Positions 43,761 through 51,736 of a stretch of DNA of 64,000 nucleotides are shown piece after piece; positions within the stretch are counted from its first letter, which is position 1; every line of letters starts with the position of its first letter. The notes beneath the pieces are model-generated. The model saw nothing but the letters and a program-made list of their open reading frames with translations. It ran no database searches and was not told the DNA's origin. The stretch lies in contig CAVLDO010000008.1 of the NCBI GenBank assembly GCA_963662035.1, positions 1 to 64,000 on the forward strand, given 5' to 3'. The position numbers and the translations under genes are program-made. Source of the stretch: Equibacterium sp963662035. Lineage in GTDB: Bacteria; Bacteroidota; Bacteroidia; Bacteroidales; UBA932.

Positions 43761-45236
43761 TTATTTAGACAGAATTTCCTTGAATCTTGCATAGGCCGCC
43801 TCCCAGAGGTCGGCATCCTTGGGCAGATACTCCTCCGTGGCGATGCTCTGCGCTATTAGAGCGCGCATCTGCTCTTTGGTGTCCACCAGACCGGCGGCAC
43901 GCGCCTGAATCATAACGTTGCCGATGGTCGTGGCCTCGGAAGGGCCCGCGAGCACCCGCAGGCGGGTTGCGTTGGCGGTGATCTGGTTAAGCAGCGCATT
44001 CTTGCTGCCGCCGCCGATTATGTGCAGCACCTCGATTGGCTCCTTCACGAACTTGGCATTGAGAGTGTCTATCACATTGCGGTATTTGAGGGCCAGCGAC
44101 TCGAAGATACAGCGCACCATCGCGGCATCGTCGGCGGGGACAACCTCGCCGTGGCTGCGGCAGTACTCCTTGATGGCCGCCTCCATATCCTGCGGAGCGG
44201 CAAACACGGGGTCGTCGGGATCCACAAACGAGACGAACGGCTTTGCGGAGCCCATCATAGCCACAATCTCGGGATAGCTGTAGTCTTTGCCTTGCTCTTT
44301 CCAGCGGACGCGGCACTGCTCCAGCAGCCACATTCCGGTGACATTCTTCAGGAAGCGGATGGTGCCGTCTATGCCCCCCTCGTTGGTGTAGTTCTCTTTG
44401 AACGACTCATCGCTGATGATGGGCTCATAGGCCTCGATGCCGATGAGCGACCATGTGCCGGAGGAGAGGTAGGCGAAGCCTCGCGTCGAGGCGGGAACCG
44501 CCGCCACAGCACTGCCGGTGTCGTGGCCGGCCACCGCCACCACCTTAACCTTGCCCAGCCCCGTTTCGCGGGCGAGGGCGTCGGTGAGAGTGCCCACGAC
44601 GTGGCCCGGCATCACTATCTCCGGGAACTTGTCGCGCGATACGCCGGCTGATGCGAGCAGCTCCTCGTCTATCTTCTTGTCGTAGGGGTTGAGAAACTGG
44701 GATGTGGAGAGAATCGTGTATTCGCACACCATATTGCCGGTCATCAGATATGAGAGGGCGTCGGGCAGGAACAGAATCTTGTCGGCCGCCTCCAGCGACG
44801 AATTGCCCTCGCGTCCCAATGCGAAAAGCTGGAACAGGGTGTTGAAGTTCATGAACTGGATGCCTGTGCGGCGGTAAACCTCATCTTTGGGGACGATTTT
44901 GAAGTATTCGTCCATCATTCCTTCGGTGTAGGGGTCGCGATAGGCGCGGGGCTGCGAGAGGATGTGGCCGTCACGTCCCACACACACCACATCGACACCC
45001 CAGGTGTCAATGCCGATGGAGGCGACATCAAGCCCTCTGTCCCCTATTTTTTTGAGCCCCTTGCGGATCTCGTCGAAAAGATAATAAAGATTGCAGTATG
45101 TGCGGCCGGCGATGGTGGAGAAGCCGTTGGAAAAGCGGTGGATTTCCTCCAGAGAAAGTTTGCCGCCGTCGAGTGTGGCAAGCACGACTCTGCCGCTGGT
45201 AGCGCCCAAATCGACGCTTATAGATGTAAATGCCAT
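43761..45236 (-). CDS. rhaB: Rhamnulokinase
   Basis: A 491-residue FGGY-family kinase that phosphorylates L-rhamnulose. The N-terminal SISVDLGATSGRVVLATLDG, the sugar-binding SIGIDTWGVDVV and the ATP-domain AVAGHDTGSAVAAVP and HIIGGGSKNALLNQITANAT are as expected. First gene of the rhamnose unit. The aldolase (rhaD) that would cleave its product, a lactaldehyde reductase and an AraC-type regulator are not present anywhere in this window. Confidence 0.96.
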   Translation of the reverse strand: MAFTSISVDLGATSGRVVLATLDGGKLSLEEIHRFSNGFSTIAGRTYCNLYYLFDEIRKGLKKIGDRGLDVASIGIDTWGVDVVCVGRDGHILSQPRAYRDPYTEGMMDEYFKIVPKDEVYRRTGIQFMNFNTLFQLFALGREGNSSLEAADKILFLPDALSYLMTGNMVCEYTILSTSQFLNPYDKKIDEELLASAGVSRDKFPEIVMPGHVVGTLTDALARETGLGKVKVVAVAGHDTGSAVAAVPASTRGFAYLSSGTWSLIGIEAYEPIISDESFKENYTNEGGIDGTIRFLKNVTGMWLLEQCRVRWKEQGKDYSYPEIVAMMGSAKPFVSFVDPDDPVFAAPQDMEAAIKEYCRSHGEVVPADDAAMVRCIFESLALKYRNVIDTLNAKFVKEPIEVLHIIGGGSKNALLNQITANATRLRVLAGPSEATTIGNVMIQARAAGLVDTKEQMRALIAQSIATEEYLPKDADLWEAAYARFKEILSK

Positions 45237-45263
45237 ATTATTAAGTGGTTGAATTCCAAATGA

Positions 45264-45295
45264 CGAAATTAAAGAAAATCCCTCTAAAACACAAG
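45264..45295 (-). promoter_or_regulatory. Possible rhamnose-operon promoter
   Basis: On the minus strand CTTG (45295-45292), 20 bases, then TAATTTCG (45271-45264), one mismatch from TAnnTTTG. It overlaps the last bases of the upstream MBL-hydrolase gene. Weak; regulated promoters of this phylum often have poor elements, and read-through from the long upstream operon is also possible. Confidence 0.35.
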
Positions 45296-46051
45296 CGAAA
45301 GACCGTCAAAAGCGGGTTCCACCCCTGCTGGGAGCAACTTCTGCAGCTCTTCGTGGCGGGGCAGCTGGTGGCTCAAGTGGGTCAGGAAAGAGCGTTTGGC
45401 CCCCACCTTTTCTATAACCTCAAGCGCCTCTGAGAGAGTAAAGTGGGAGATATGCTTCTGAAAGCGGATGGCATTCACAACAAATATGTCCACCCCCTTG
45501 AACTTATGCAGCTCCTCTTCCGTGATTTTGCAGGCGTCGGTAAGATAGCCGAAGGCTCCGAAGCGGAAGCCCAGCACCGGCAACTTGTAGTGCAGCGCCC
45601 GCACCGGCACAATCTCCACATCGGCGATGCTGAAGGGGGCCTCGGTGATGGTGTGCAGCTCGTATTGCGGGGCTCCGGGATAGGGATGTTCGTCAAATGC
45701 GTAGCTGTATTCCCTGCGCAGGCTCTCCTGCACATACTCCTCGCAGTATATCGGGAAATCGCGCCGCTCAAAATAGTTGAAAGAGCGGATGTCGTCCAAC
45801 CCGCCCGTGTGATCCTTGTGATTGTGGGTCAGCAGCACGGCATCTATGTGGCCGATATTCTCCCGCAGCATCTGGCTCCGGAAGTCGGGTCCGGCGTCCA
45901 CCAGAAGTTTTAGAGACTCATATTCCACATACACAGAGCTGCGCAGACGCTTGTCGCGCGCATCGGGCGACTTGCACACCCTACAGCCGCAGCCCAGCAT
46001 AGGCACGCCCGAGGAGGTGCCGGTGCCCATAAATATTACTTTGTTTGCCAT
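45284..46051 (-). CDS. MBL-fold metallohydrolase (PhnP/RNase Z-like)
   Basis: A 255-residue metallo-beta-lactamase-fold protein. It opens KVIFMGTGTSSGVPMLGCGCRVCKSPDARDKR, with the CGC-x-VC cysteines seen in PhnP-like phosphodiesterases, and has the zinc motif THNHKDHTGG near 75-84, VDAGPDF and a final HLSHQ. The likely activity is hydrolysis of a cyclic or phosphodiester bond; the substrate is unknown. Two bases after mtaB; last gene of the long minus-strand operon before the rha genes. Confidence 0.85.
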   Translation of the reverse strand: MANKVIFMGTGTSSGVPMLGCGCRVCKSPDARDKRLRSSVYVEYESLKLLVDAGPDFRSQMLRENIGHIDAVLLTHNHKDHTGGLDDIRSFNYFERRDFPIYCEEYVQESLRREYSYAFDEHPYPGAPQYELHTITEAPFSIADVEIVPVRALHYKLPVLGFRFGAFGYLTDACKITEEELHKFKGVDIFVVNAIRFQKHISHFTLSEALEVIEKVGAKRSFLTHLSHQLPRHEELQKLLPAGVEPAFDGLSLVF

Positions 46052-46053
46052 AA

Positions 46054-47298
46054 CTACAGTTCCACCTCCACTATCCGCCCCACGAGCGCGGGGTCGTAGT
46101 CGCGTTCCACCTTGATATAATTGTCGCTGTAGCCGAACATCTTGCCCCCCTTCTCTGTGCTCTCGAACAGAACGCGGGCGCGACGGCCGCGGTTTGCTGC
46201 ATAAAATTCGGCATTGAGCCGTGCGCAGAGCTCCTCGAGAATCTTGACCCGCGCCGTCTTGACGCTGTCCTGCACCTGGCCCGGCATCGTTGCGGCCAAA
46301 GTGCCCGCCCGCCGCGAATAAGGGAATATGTGGATGTATGCCGGCCGCAGCTCCTCCAGAAACCGGCGGGTCGTCTCGAAGTCGGCATCGGTCTCGCCCG
46401 GGAAGCCCACAATCACATCGATGCCCAGAAAGACATCGGGGATGCGGCTGCGGGTGAATTCGATCTTGCGGCGGAAAAAGTCGGTGTTGTAGCGCCGTTT
46501 CATAGCGGCCAGAATGCTATCGCAGCCCGACTGCAGCGGGATATGGAAGTGGGGCATAAACTTGCTGCCCGCAGCTATCCACTCCACAATCTCATCCTTT
46601 AGCAGATTGGGCTCGATGCTGGAGATGCGGTAGCGCTCTATCCCCTGCACGCCGTCCAGCGCCTTAAGCAGGTCAAAGAAGCTCTCGCCGGTGGATTTGC
46701 CGAAATCGCCCGTGTTGACGCCTGTAATCACCACCTCCTTGAAGCCGGCGGCGGCAATCTCCTGCGCCTGGGACACTACGTCGGCGATGGAGGGGTTGCG
46801 GCTGTCGCCGCGCGCCAGAGGCACCGTGCAGTAGGCGCAGTGGTAGTTGCAGCCATCCTGCACCTTAAGAAAAGAGCGGGTGCGCTCCCAAACGGAATGG
46901 GCGGGGAAATAGGCGTGGCTGCTGTCTATCGGCTCCAGAAACACCTTGCCGGGAAGGCTGTCGGCGGTGGCAATTTCCAGCAGGCGTCCCTTGTATTCGC
47001 TGCCCACCACGGCCCAGACCCCCTCCATACCGGAGAGCTGCTCTGCGCGCAGCTGGGCCTGGCAACCGACCACCACGATGCGGGCGCCGGGGTTCTGCCG
47101 GTGTAGGCGGCGGATGTAGTTGCGCCCCTTTTTCTCCGCGTGCTCTGTCACTGAACAGGTGTTCACCACATATATGTCGGCACCGCCATCGGCGGGGACT
47201 ATCTCGCAGCCGGCATCGGCAAAACGCCGGGCGTAGGCAGAAGATTCGGCAAAGCTGAGCTTGCAGCCCAAAGTGTCAAACGCTACTCTCGTGCTCAT
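46054..47298 (-). CDS. mtaB: tRNA (t6A37) methylthiotransferase
   Basis: A 414-residue radical-SAM enzyme adding a methylthio group to t6A37 of ANN-reading tRNAs. Domain order: UPF0004 N-terminal domain with FDTLGCKLSFAES and NTCSVTEHAEKK, radical SAM cluster DGCNYHCAYCTVP (CxxxCxxC), and a TRAM domain at the C-terminus. These features match MtaB rather than MiaB or RimO, chiefly the GCKLN-like start. Three bases after folB. Confidence 0.92.
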   Translation of the reverse strand: MSTRVAFDTLGCKLSFAESSAYARRFADAGCEIVPADGGADIYVVNTCSVTEHAEKKGRNYIRRLHRQNPGARIVVVGCQAQLRAEQLSGMEGVWAVVGSEYKGRLLEIATADSLPGKVFLEPIDSSHAYFPAHSVWERTRSFLKVQDGCNYHCAYCTVPLARGDSRNPSIADVVSQAQEIAAAGFKEVVITGVNTGDFGKSTGESFFDLLKALDGVQGIERYRISSIEPNLLKDEIVEWIAAGSKFMPHFHIPLQSGCDSILAAMKRRYNTDFFRRKIEFTRSRIPDVFLGIDVIVGFPGETDADFETTRRFLEELRPAYIHIFPYSRRAGTLAATMPGQVQDSVKTARVKILEELCARLNAEFYAANRGRRARVLFESTEKGGKMFGYSDNYIKVERDYDPALVGRIVEVEL

Positions 47299-47301
47299 TA
47301 T

Positions 47302-47679
47302 CTAAAAGCTTAAAGTGACGCAGGAGCGGGTGTCGCCTTCATCAATCGCCTGCGGGGAATAATCGAACGGGGGATTCATCTTGGTTATCGAAACGCTCGC
47401 CCCCTTTATCTCATCGGAGAACTCTCTGATGCGGGTCAGTATGCGGCCTGCCACGTGCTCGAGAAGATTGGAGGGGAGAGCCATCTCCTCCTTCACGATA
47501 TCGTATATGGCGGCATAGTTTATCGTGTCGGCCAGATTGTCGCTGCCCGATGCGCGGCTCAGGTCGGCGCTGATGCTCACATCCACTATGTAGTCGCGCC
47601 CCTGCCTGCGCTCCAGCGGCAGACAGCCGTGGTAGGCGCGGAACTTGAGGTTGCTCAGCTCTATCGTATCCATATTCAT
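47302..47679 (-). CDS. folB: Dihydroneopterin aldolase
   Basis: A 125-residue folate enzyme turning 7,8-dihydroneopterin into 6-hydroxymethyl-dihydropterin. The conserved LSNLKFRAYHGCLPLERRQGRDYIVDVSI opening with the catalytic region, and LLEHVAGRIL, are clear. The start is ATG 47679 (MNMDTIEL), four bases after the rsmI-like stop; ATG 47673 is equally possible. A longer frame would run into the previous gene. Confidence 0.93.
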   Translation of the reverse strand: MNMDTIELSNLKFRAYHGCLPLERRQGRDYIVDVSISADLSRASGSDNLADTINYAAIYDIVKEEMALPSNLLEHVAGRILTRIREFSDEIKGASVSITKMNPPFDYSPQAIDEGDTRSCVTLSF

Positions 47680-47683
47680 AAGA

Positions 47684-48388
47684 TTATGCACCGAGAATAA
47701 ATACGCAGGGTCTCTTGCCAATCTCCACAGAAGACTGCTTCCACTCGGCCACCGTGCGGGTGCGGATCAGGGCCCCGGGATTGGTGATGTCGGCAGCGAT
47801 GCAGATTCTTGTGTCGCCCGACAGGGTCGAGAGCATATCCTGCATCAGGGAGTCGTTGCGGTAGGGAGTCTCTATTATTATCTGTGTCTGGCCGGTGCGG
47901 CGGGAAAGCTTTTCAAGCTCCTGCAGCCGGGCGCGGCGCTGCGGATTTTTTACGGGGAGATATCCTGTAAAGGCAAACGACTGCCCGTTCATCCCGGAGG
48001 ACATCAGCGCCATCATCAGCGACGACGGCCCCACCAGCGGCACCACTTCTATTCCGCTGCGGTGGGCGGCGGCCACCAGCTCCTTACCGGGGTCGGCCAC
48101 CGCCGGGAGCCCCGCTTCGCTGATGAGGCCGACATCTTCCCCACCCTCCAGCAGCTTGACGTAGCCTGCGGCATCTGTGGCCGCAGTGTGCTCGTTGAGT
48201 TCGTAGAATGTGAGAGTATCTATGCCGCCCTTGAGTCCGGCTGCAGAGAGAAAGCGGCGCGCGGTGCGCGTCTCCTCCACCACAAACGTGCGCAGATGCG
48301 CTATCGCATCAAACACCCCGCCGGAAAGCACCTGCCGCGGGTCACCTTCCCCCAGCGGAGAGGGTATCAAAAAGAGTCTGCCTTTCAT
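47684..48388 (-). CDS. RsmI-like SAM-dependent methyltransferase (short form)
   Basis: A 234-residue tetrapyrrole-methylase-fold protein. LFLIPSPLGEG, FYELNEHTAA, VGLISEAGLPAVADPG and FTGYLPVKNPQRRARLQEL follow the RsmI pattern, with PSPLGEG in place of ATPIGNLGD. RsmI 2'-O-methylates C1402 of 16S rRNA. This is the short Bacteroidota paralogue lacking the C-terminal extension of the canonical enzyme, so its target may be different. Twelve bases after addA. Confidence 0.82.
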   Translation of the reverse strand: MKGRLFLIPSPLGEGDPRQVLSGGVFDAIAHLRTFVVEETRTARRFLSAAGLKGGIDTLTFYELNEHTAATDAAGYVKLLEGGEDVGLISEAGLPAVADPGKELVAAAHRSGIEVVPLVGPSSLMMALMSSGMNGQSFAFTGYLPVKNPQRRARLQELEKLSRRTGQTQIIIETPYRNDSLMQDMLSTLSGDTRICIAADITNPGALIRTRTVAEWKQSSVEIGKRPCVFILGA

Positions 48389-48400
48389 CGGAAGGCGAAT

Positions 48401-51400
48401 TTAAACAACTTTTTCGATTCTGTGCTCTGCAGCGTACCAAAGATAGCCCTCCACATCGCCGTAACCCATCCGGGAGAGCAGGTCGGCATAGAGTTTCACC
48501 TGATGGACGTGCGAGGGGCTGCCGCTGCCAAACTTGTAGTCCACCACGGTGGCCTTGCCGCCGCAGAGCACCACTCGGTCGGGGCGGTGGATTGTGCCGT
48601 CGCAATCGATTATGGAAAGTTCGTTTACTATATCCCCTTCGCCGCCGAACCAGCCGTAGGGGGCCGCCTCGGCAAGCATTTCTTCAATAAGCCGGATTGT
48701 GGACTCTCGCTCGTCGGCCTTGAGCAGACCGGATAGCGCCGCATCCTCCACTGCGGCGGGGATATCAGCCGCAGTGCTGATCTTAGAGAGGATATCGTGC
48801 AGCACTATGCCGCGCCTGCGGGGGGACGGGCCTGCGGCATCGGCAAAAAAATCGCCGCCGCGGCAGAGCAGCGTCAGCCGCCCTCCGCTTCCTTCGCCGG
48901 AAATCGGAATGCTGCGGTAACCTTTAAGCGCCAGCTTGACGGGCTCCTGATGCTCTGCAGCCGGCGCGGTTTCGTGCGCCGTGCGCACACCATTGTCATA
49001 GCGGAAACAGGTCTTGCGCCTTTCGCCGGCCGCGGGCTCGTACCTTGTGCGGGAGCCCGCCTCATACACCATCAGCTTCTCTTCGGGCGCGCCCTCACAG
49101 CGGCCTTCATTTGCGCCGCACGCCAAAGGGCCGCCGGTCTCATCGCAGCCATCCTGCGGGCCGCACGCTCCGGCGCAGGCTGCCGCGCCGTATGCCTTGC
49201 CGCGCGCAAGCGTCTTGAACTGCTTCTCCAGCAGGCCGTACACCAAATCAGAGACCCCGGCGCTGCGGTTGGCCTTGAAATCTTTTTCCCTTGCGGCGAA
49301 CACTATCAACTCCCGCTTGGGGCGGGTGAAGGCCACATAAGCCGAATTGAGGGCATCGAGCCGGCAATAGCGCTCCTCCCTGGTGTAGTCTGCATCGAAC
49401 TCCGATTCCGAAAGCTCTTTTTTGAACTCCACCGGCAGCAGGCCCGCTCCGAACCGGGGATCCTTGCACCAAAGGAACTTTTTGCGGAAAGAGCTGCTGC
49501 CGGGGATCAGCTCCTCATAAAAGAAGGGGACTATCGCCACCTCACATTCCAGCCCCTTGGCCTTGTGAATCGTCATAATACGCACCGCGTCGGCCCCCTC
49601 GGGGGATGTTATGGACTCTTTGGCGCCGCTCTCCTGCCACCATTTCACAAATCCGGCCAGGTCGGAGCCCCAGTCGCGCATATAATCCAGCACCTGATCC
49701 ATAAAGGCCAGCACATAGGGCATCTGCGCCTCAAGAAGGCTCTGATCCAGCGCTGCTGCCACACTCTCGCACTGCTCGAGCAGAGAATTGCCGCGCAGGG
49801 TCATCTGCGAGGCGTCCAGCCCCAGCTCTTTGAGTATCTGGGCTCCCAGAAGATCGCCGCTGTCGGCAAAATAATTGAGCACCGCCACAATGCGCTGCAC
49901 AAAGGCCGACGAGCCTATCTGCAGCGACTCTTCGGTCACCACTCCTATGCCGGAGGCCACCAGAGCGTCAGCCACAAGCTTTGCCTCGCTGTTCTTGCGC
50001 ACCAGCACAAAAATGTCGCTCTTGCGGCAGCCCACCCCCAGCAGCTCATTTATCTCCAGCGGAAGGGCCTGCAGGGCATAGTCCTGCTCTTCGTCCTTAT
50101 TCCTGGCGTAATAGGTGAGCTTCACGTACCCTTGCCGGTCGGAGTGGCACTGCTGCTTGCAGTCGGAGTATATCTTGTATATTTCTTCGTCGGCATCAAA
50201 GCAGCCGTTCTCCAAAGAGGTGAGGGCCGTGAACAGATTGTTGTTGAAATCCACAATGCTGCGGCTGCTGCGCCAGTTTTGCTGCAGCGAGGCGATGTTG
50301 GCATCATTGGGAAACGCATTTTCCACAGTGCTGTTGAGGGTGTTCCAGTCGCTGCTGCGCCAGCGGTAGATGCTCTGCTTCACATCGCCCACAATCAGAT
50401 TGCGGCAGCCCCGGTCCAGGCTGTCGCGCAGCAGCGGGTAAAAGTTGGCCCACTGCATAAGCGAGAAGTCCTGGAACTCGTCCAGCAGATAATTGTTGAG
50501 CCAGCTGCCGACCCTCTCGTAGATGAAGGGGGTGTCGCTGCCGTCGATCATCCGGTGCAGGGCGTCGGCAGTCTCGCCCAGCAGCATTATGTTGTGCTCG
50601 TGCATATAGCGCATGAGGGCATCGTAGATTATGCCGAAGACCCTTGTGGCGCCTATATTGTCCCGCACTATTTTGGCGCTGACATAGCGCCGGTATCCGT
50701 CGCCGGTTAAGGCAACGATCTCTTGCAGAATCTTATCAAGCCCTTTGCCGGCCCGCGAGCATGCGGCCCTGCCCGAAGGCACCTTGCCGGCATTCTTTTT
50801 GGAAAACCAGCCTTCAGGACTGCTGGCGGCCAGTGCGAGCAGCCTGCCCCCCGCCGCCTCCACAGCCCCTTTTGCATATTTTGCGACCTGTCCCATTGCG
50901 CCTTTAGCGCCGTAGGGGAAGTCGTCTATCTGCAGATTCTGCTCCGCGATGGCCGCGAGCGCCTCGGCCGCAAGAGATTTCAGACCGGACTCGAAATCAC
51001 TAACCACCTGCCTGACCTGCGACTCCACTGTCGTAATGTGCTCCTGGTCGCCATTGTATTCCTCGCGGCGCATCTTGAAATCCTCCTTCACAAAAAGCTT
51101 GGCATATTCCAGAAGGTCGGCCTCGAAGCCGGTTTTGGAGCGGTATTCAAGCTGATTCAGCGCAAAGGCGTTCATCACCTCAAAAGCAGCTGCCGCCCGG
51201 CTGTCATCTCCGTCAAGACTCGAGAGCAGCTCGTCTATCACGCGTGAGAGGACATCATCTCCGTGAATCTCCACCCTGTAGTTGGAGAAACTGCCCAGCT
51301 CGCGGGCAAACGCGCGGAAAATCTGCTGGAAGAATTTGTCTATGGTGCTTACCTGAAAGTTGGAGTAATCGTGCAGGATCGCCACCAGGGCCTCGCGGGA

Positions 51401-51721
51401 TTTCTGCTGCACTTTTGCGATGTCTGTGGCCGCAAGCCCCCGGAGCTTGGCGCAATCCCCGACGGAAAGGTAATCCGCCAGAGCCTTTTCGTTTCCGGCG
51501 GCAAGCTTGTAGAGAGTCTTCACTATGCGGCTTTTCATCTCGTCGGTGGCTTTGTTGGTGAATGTAACCGCCAGTATATGCCTGAAGGCATCATTGCGCT
51601 GCCGCTCCTGCGGCCCGTTTATAGAGTTGTCGCCAAGCAGAAATTCTATATATCTGTGCACCAGCGTAAAGGTCTTGCCGCTGCCGGCAGAAGCCTTGTA
51701 TATGTCAAGATTCTTGCTCAT
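48401..51721 (-). CDS. addA: AddA/RecB-like helicase-nuclease
   Basis: A 1106-residue UvrD-family helicase for double-strand-break repair. Walker A ASAGSGKTFTLVHRYIEFLL is at residues 10-17, helicase motif II-like LLDEFQDFSLMQW near 430, and VRIMTIHKAKGLECEVAI in the second RecA domain. The C-terminal quarter has a PD-(D/E)XK nuclease with VLCGGKATVVDYKFGS as the D-x-K catalytic strand, and HDIL before it. A Cys/Glu/Pro-rich insert of about 100 residues lies before the nuclease. Fifteen bases after addB. Confidence 0.9.
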   Translation of the reverse strand: MSKNLDIYKASAGSGKTFTLVHRYIEFLLGDNSINGPQERQRNDAFRHILAVTFTNKATDEMKSRIVKTLYKLAAGNEKALADYLSVGDCAKLRGLAATDIAKVQQKSREALVAILHDYSNFQVSTIDKFFQQIFRAFARELGSFSNYRVEIHGDDVLSRVIDELLSSLDGDDSRAAAAFEVMNAFALNQLEYRSKTGFEADLLEYAKLFVKEDFKMRREEYNGDQEHITTVESQVRQVVSDFESGLKSLAAEALAAIAEQNLQIDDFPYGAKGAMGQVAKYAKGAVEAAGGRLLALAASSPEGWFSKKNAGKVPSGRAACSRAGKGLDKILQEIVALTGDGYRRYVSAKIVRDNIGATRVFGIIYDALMRYMHEHNIMLLGETADALHRMIDGSDTPFIYERVGSWLNNYLLDEFQDFSLMQWANFYPLLRDSLDRGCRNLIVGDVKQSIYRWRSSDWNTLNSTVENAFPNDANIASLQQNWRSSRSIVDFNNNLFTALTSLENGCFDADEEIYKIYSDCKQQCHSDRQGYVKLTYYARNKDEEQDYALQALPLEINELLGVGCRKSDIFVLVRKNSEAKLVADALVASGIGVVTEESLQIGSSAFVQRIVAVLNYFADSGDLLGAQILKELGLDASQMTLRGNSLLEQCESVAAALDQSLLEAQMPYVLAFMDQVLDYMRDWGSDLAGFVKWWQESGAKESITSPEGADAVRIMTIHKAKGLECEVAIVPFFYEELIPGSSSFRKKFLWCKDPRFGAGLLPVEFKKELSESEFDADYTREERYCRLDALNSAYVAFTRPKRELIVFAAREKDFKANRSAGVSDLVYGLLEKQFKTLARGKAYGAAACAGACGPQDGCDETGGPLACGANEGRCEGAPEEKLMVYEAGSRTRYEPAAGERRKTCFRYDNGVRTAHETAPAAEHQEPVKLALKGYRSIPISGEGSGGRLTLLCRGGDFFADAAGPSPRRRGIVLHDILSKISTAADIPAAVEDAALSGLLKADERESTIRLIEEMLAEAAPYGWFGGEGDIVNELSIIDCDGTIHRPDRVVLCGGKATVVDYKFGSGSPSHVHQVKLYADLLSRMGYGDVEGYLWYAAEHRIEKVV

Positions 51722-51736
51722 AAATATCCTCCTTAT

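Noticed and set aside
48797..50710. A 637-codon open frame on the plus strand
   Set aside because: It is antisense to addA. High GC and strong codon bias open long shadow frames; it has no recognisable domain, and addA motifs are clear.
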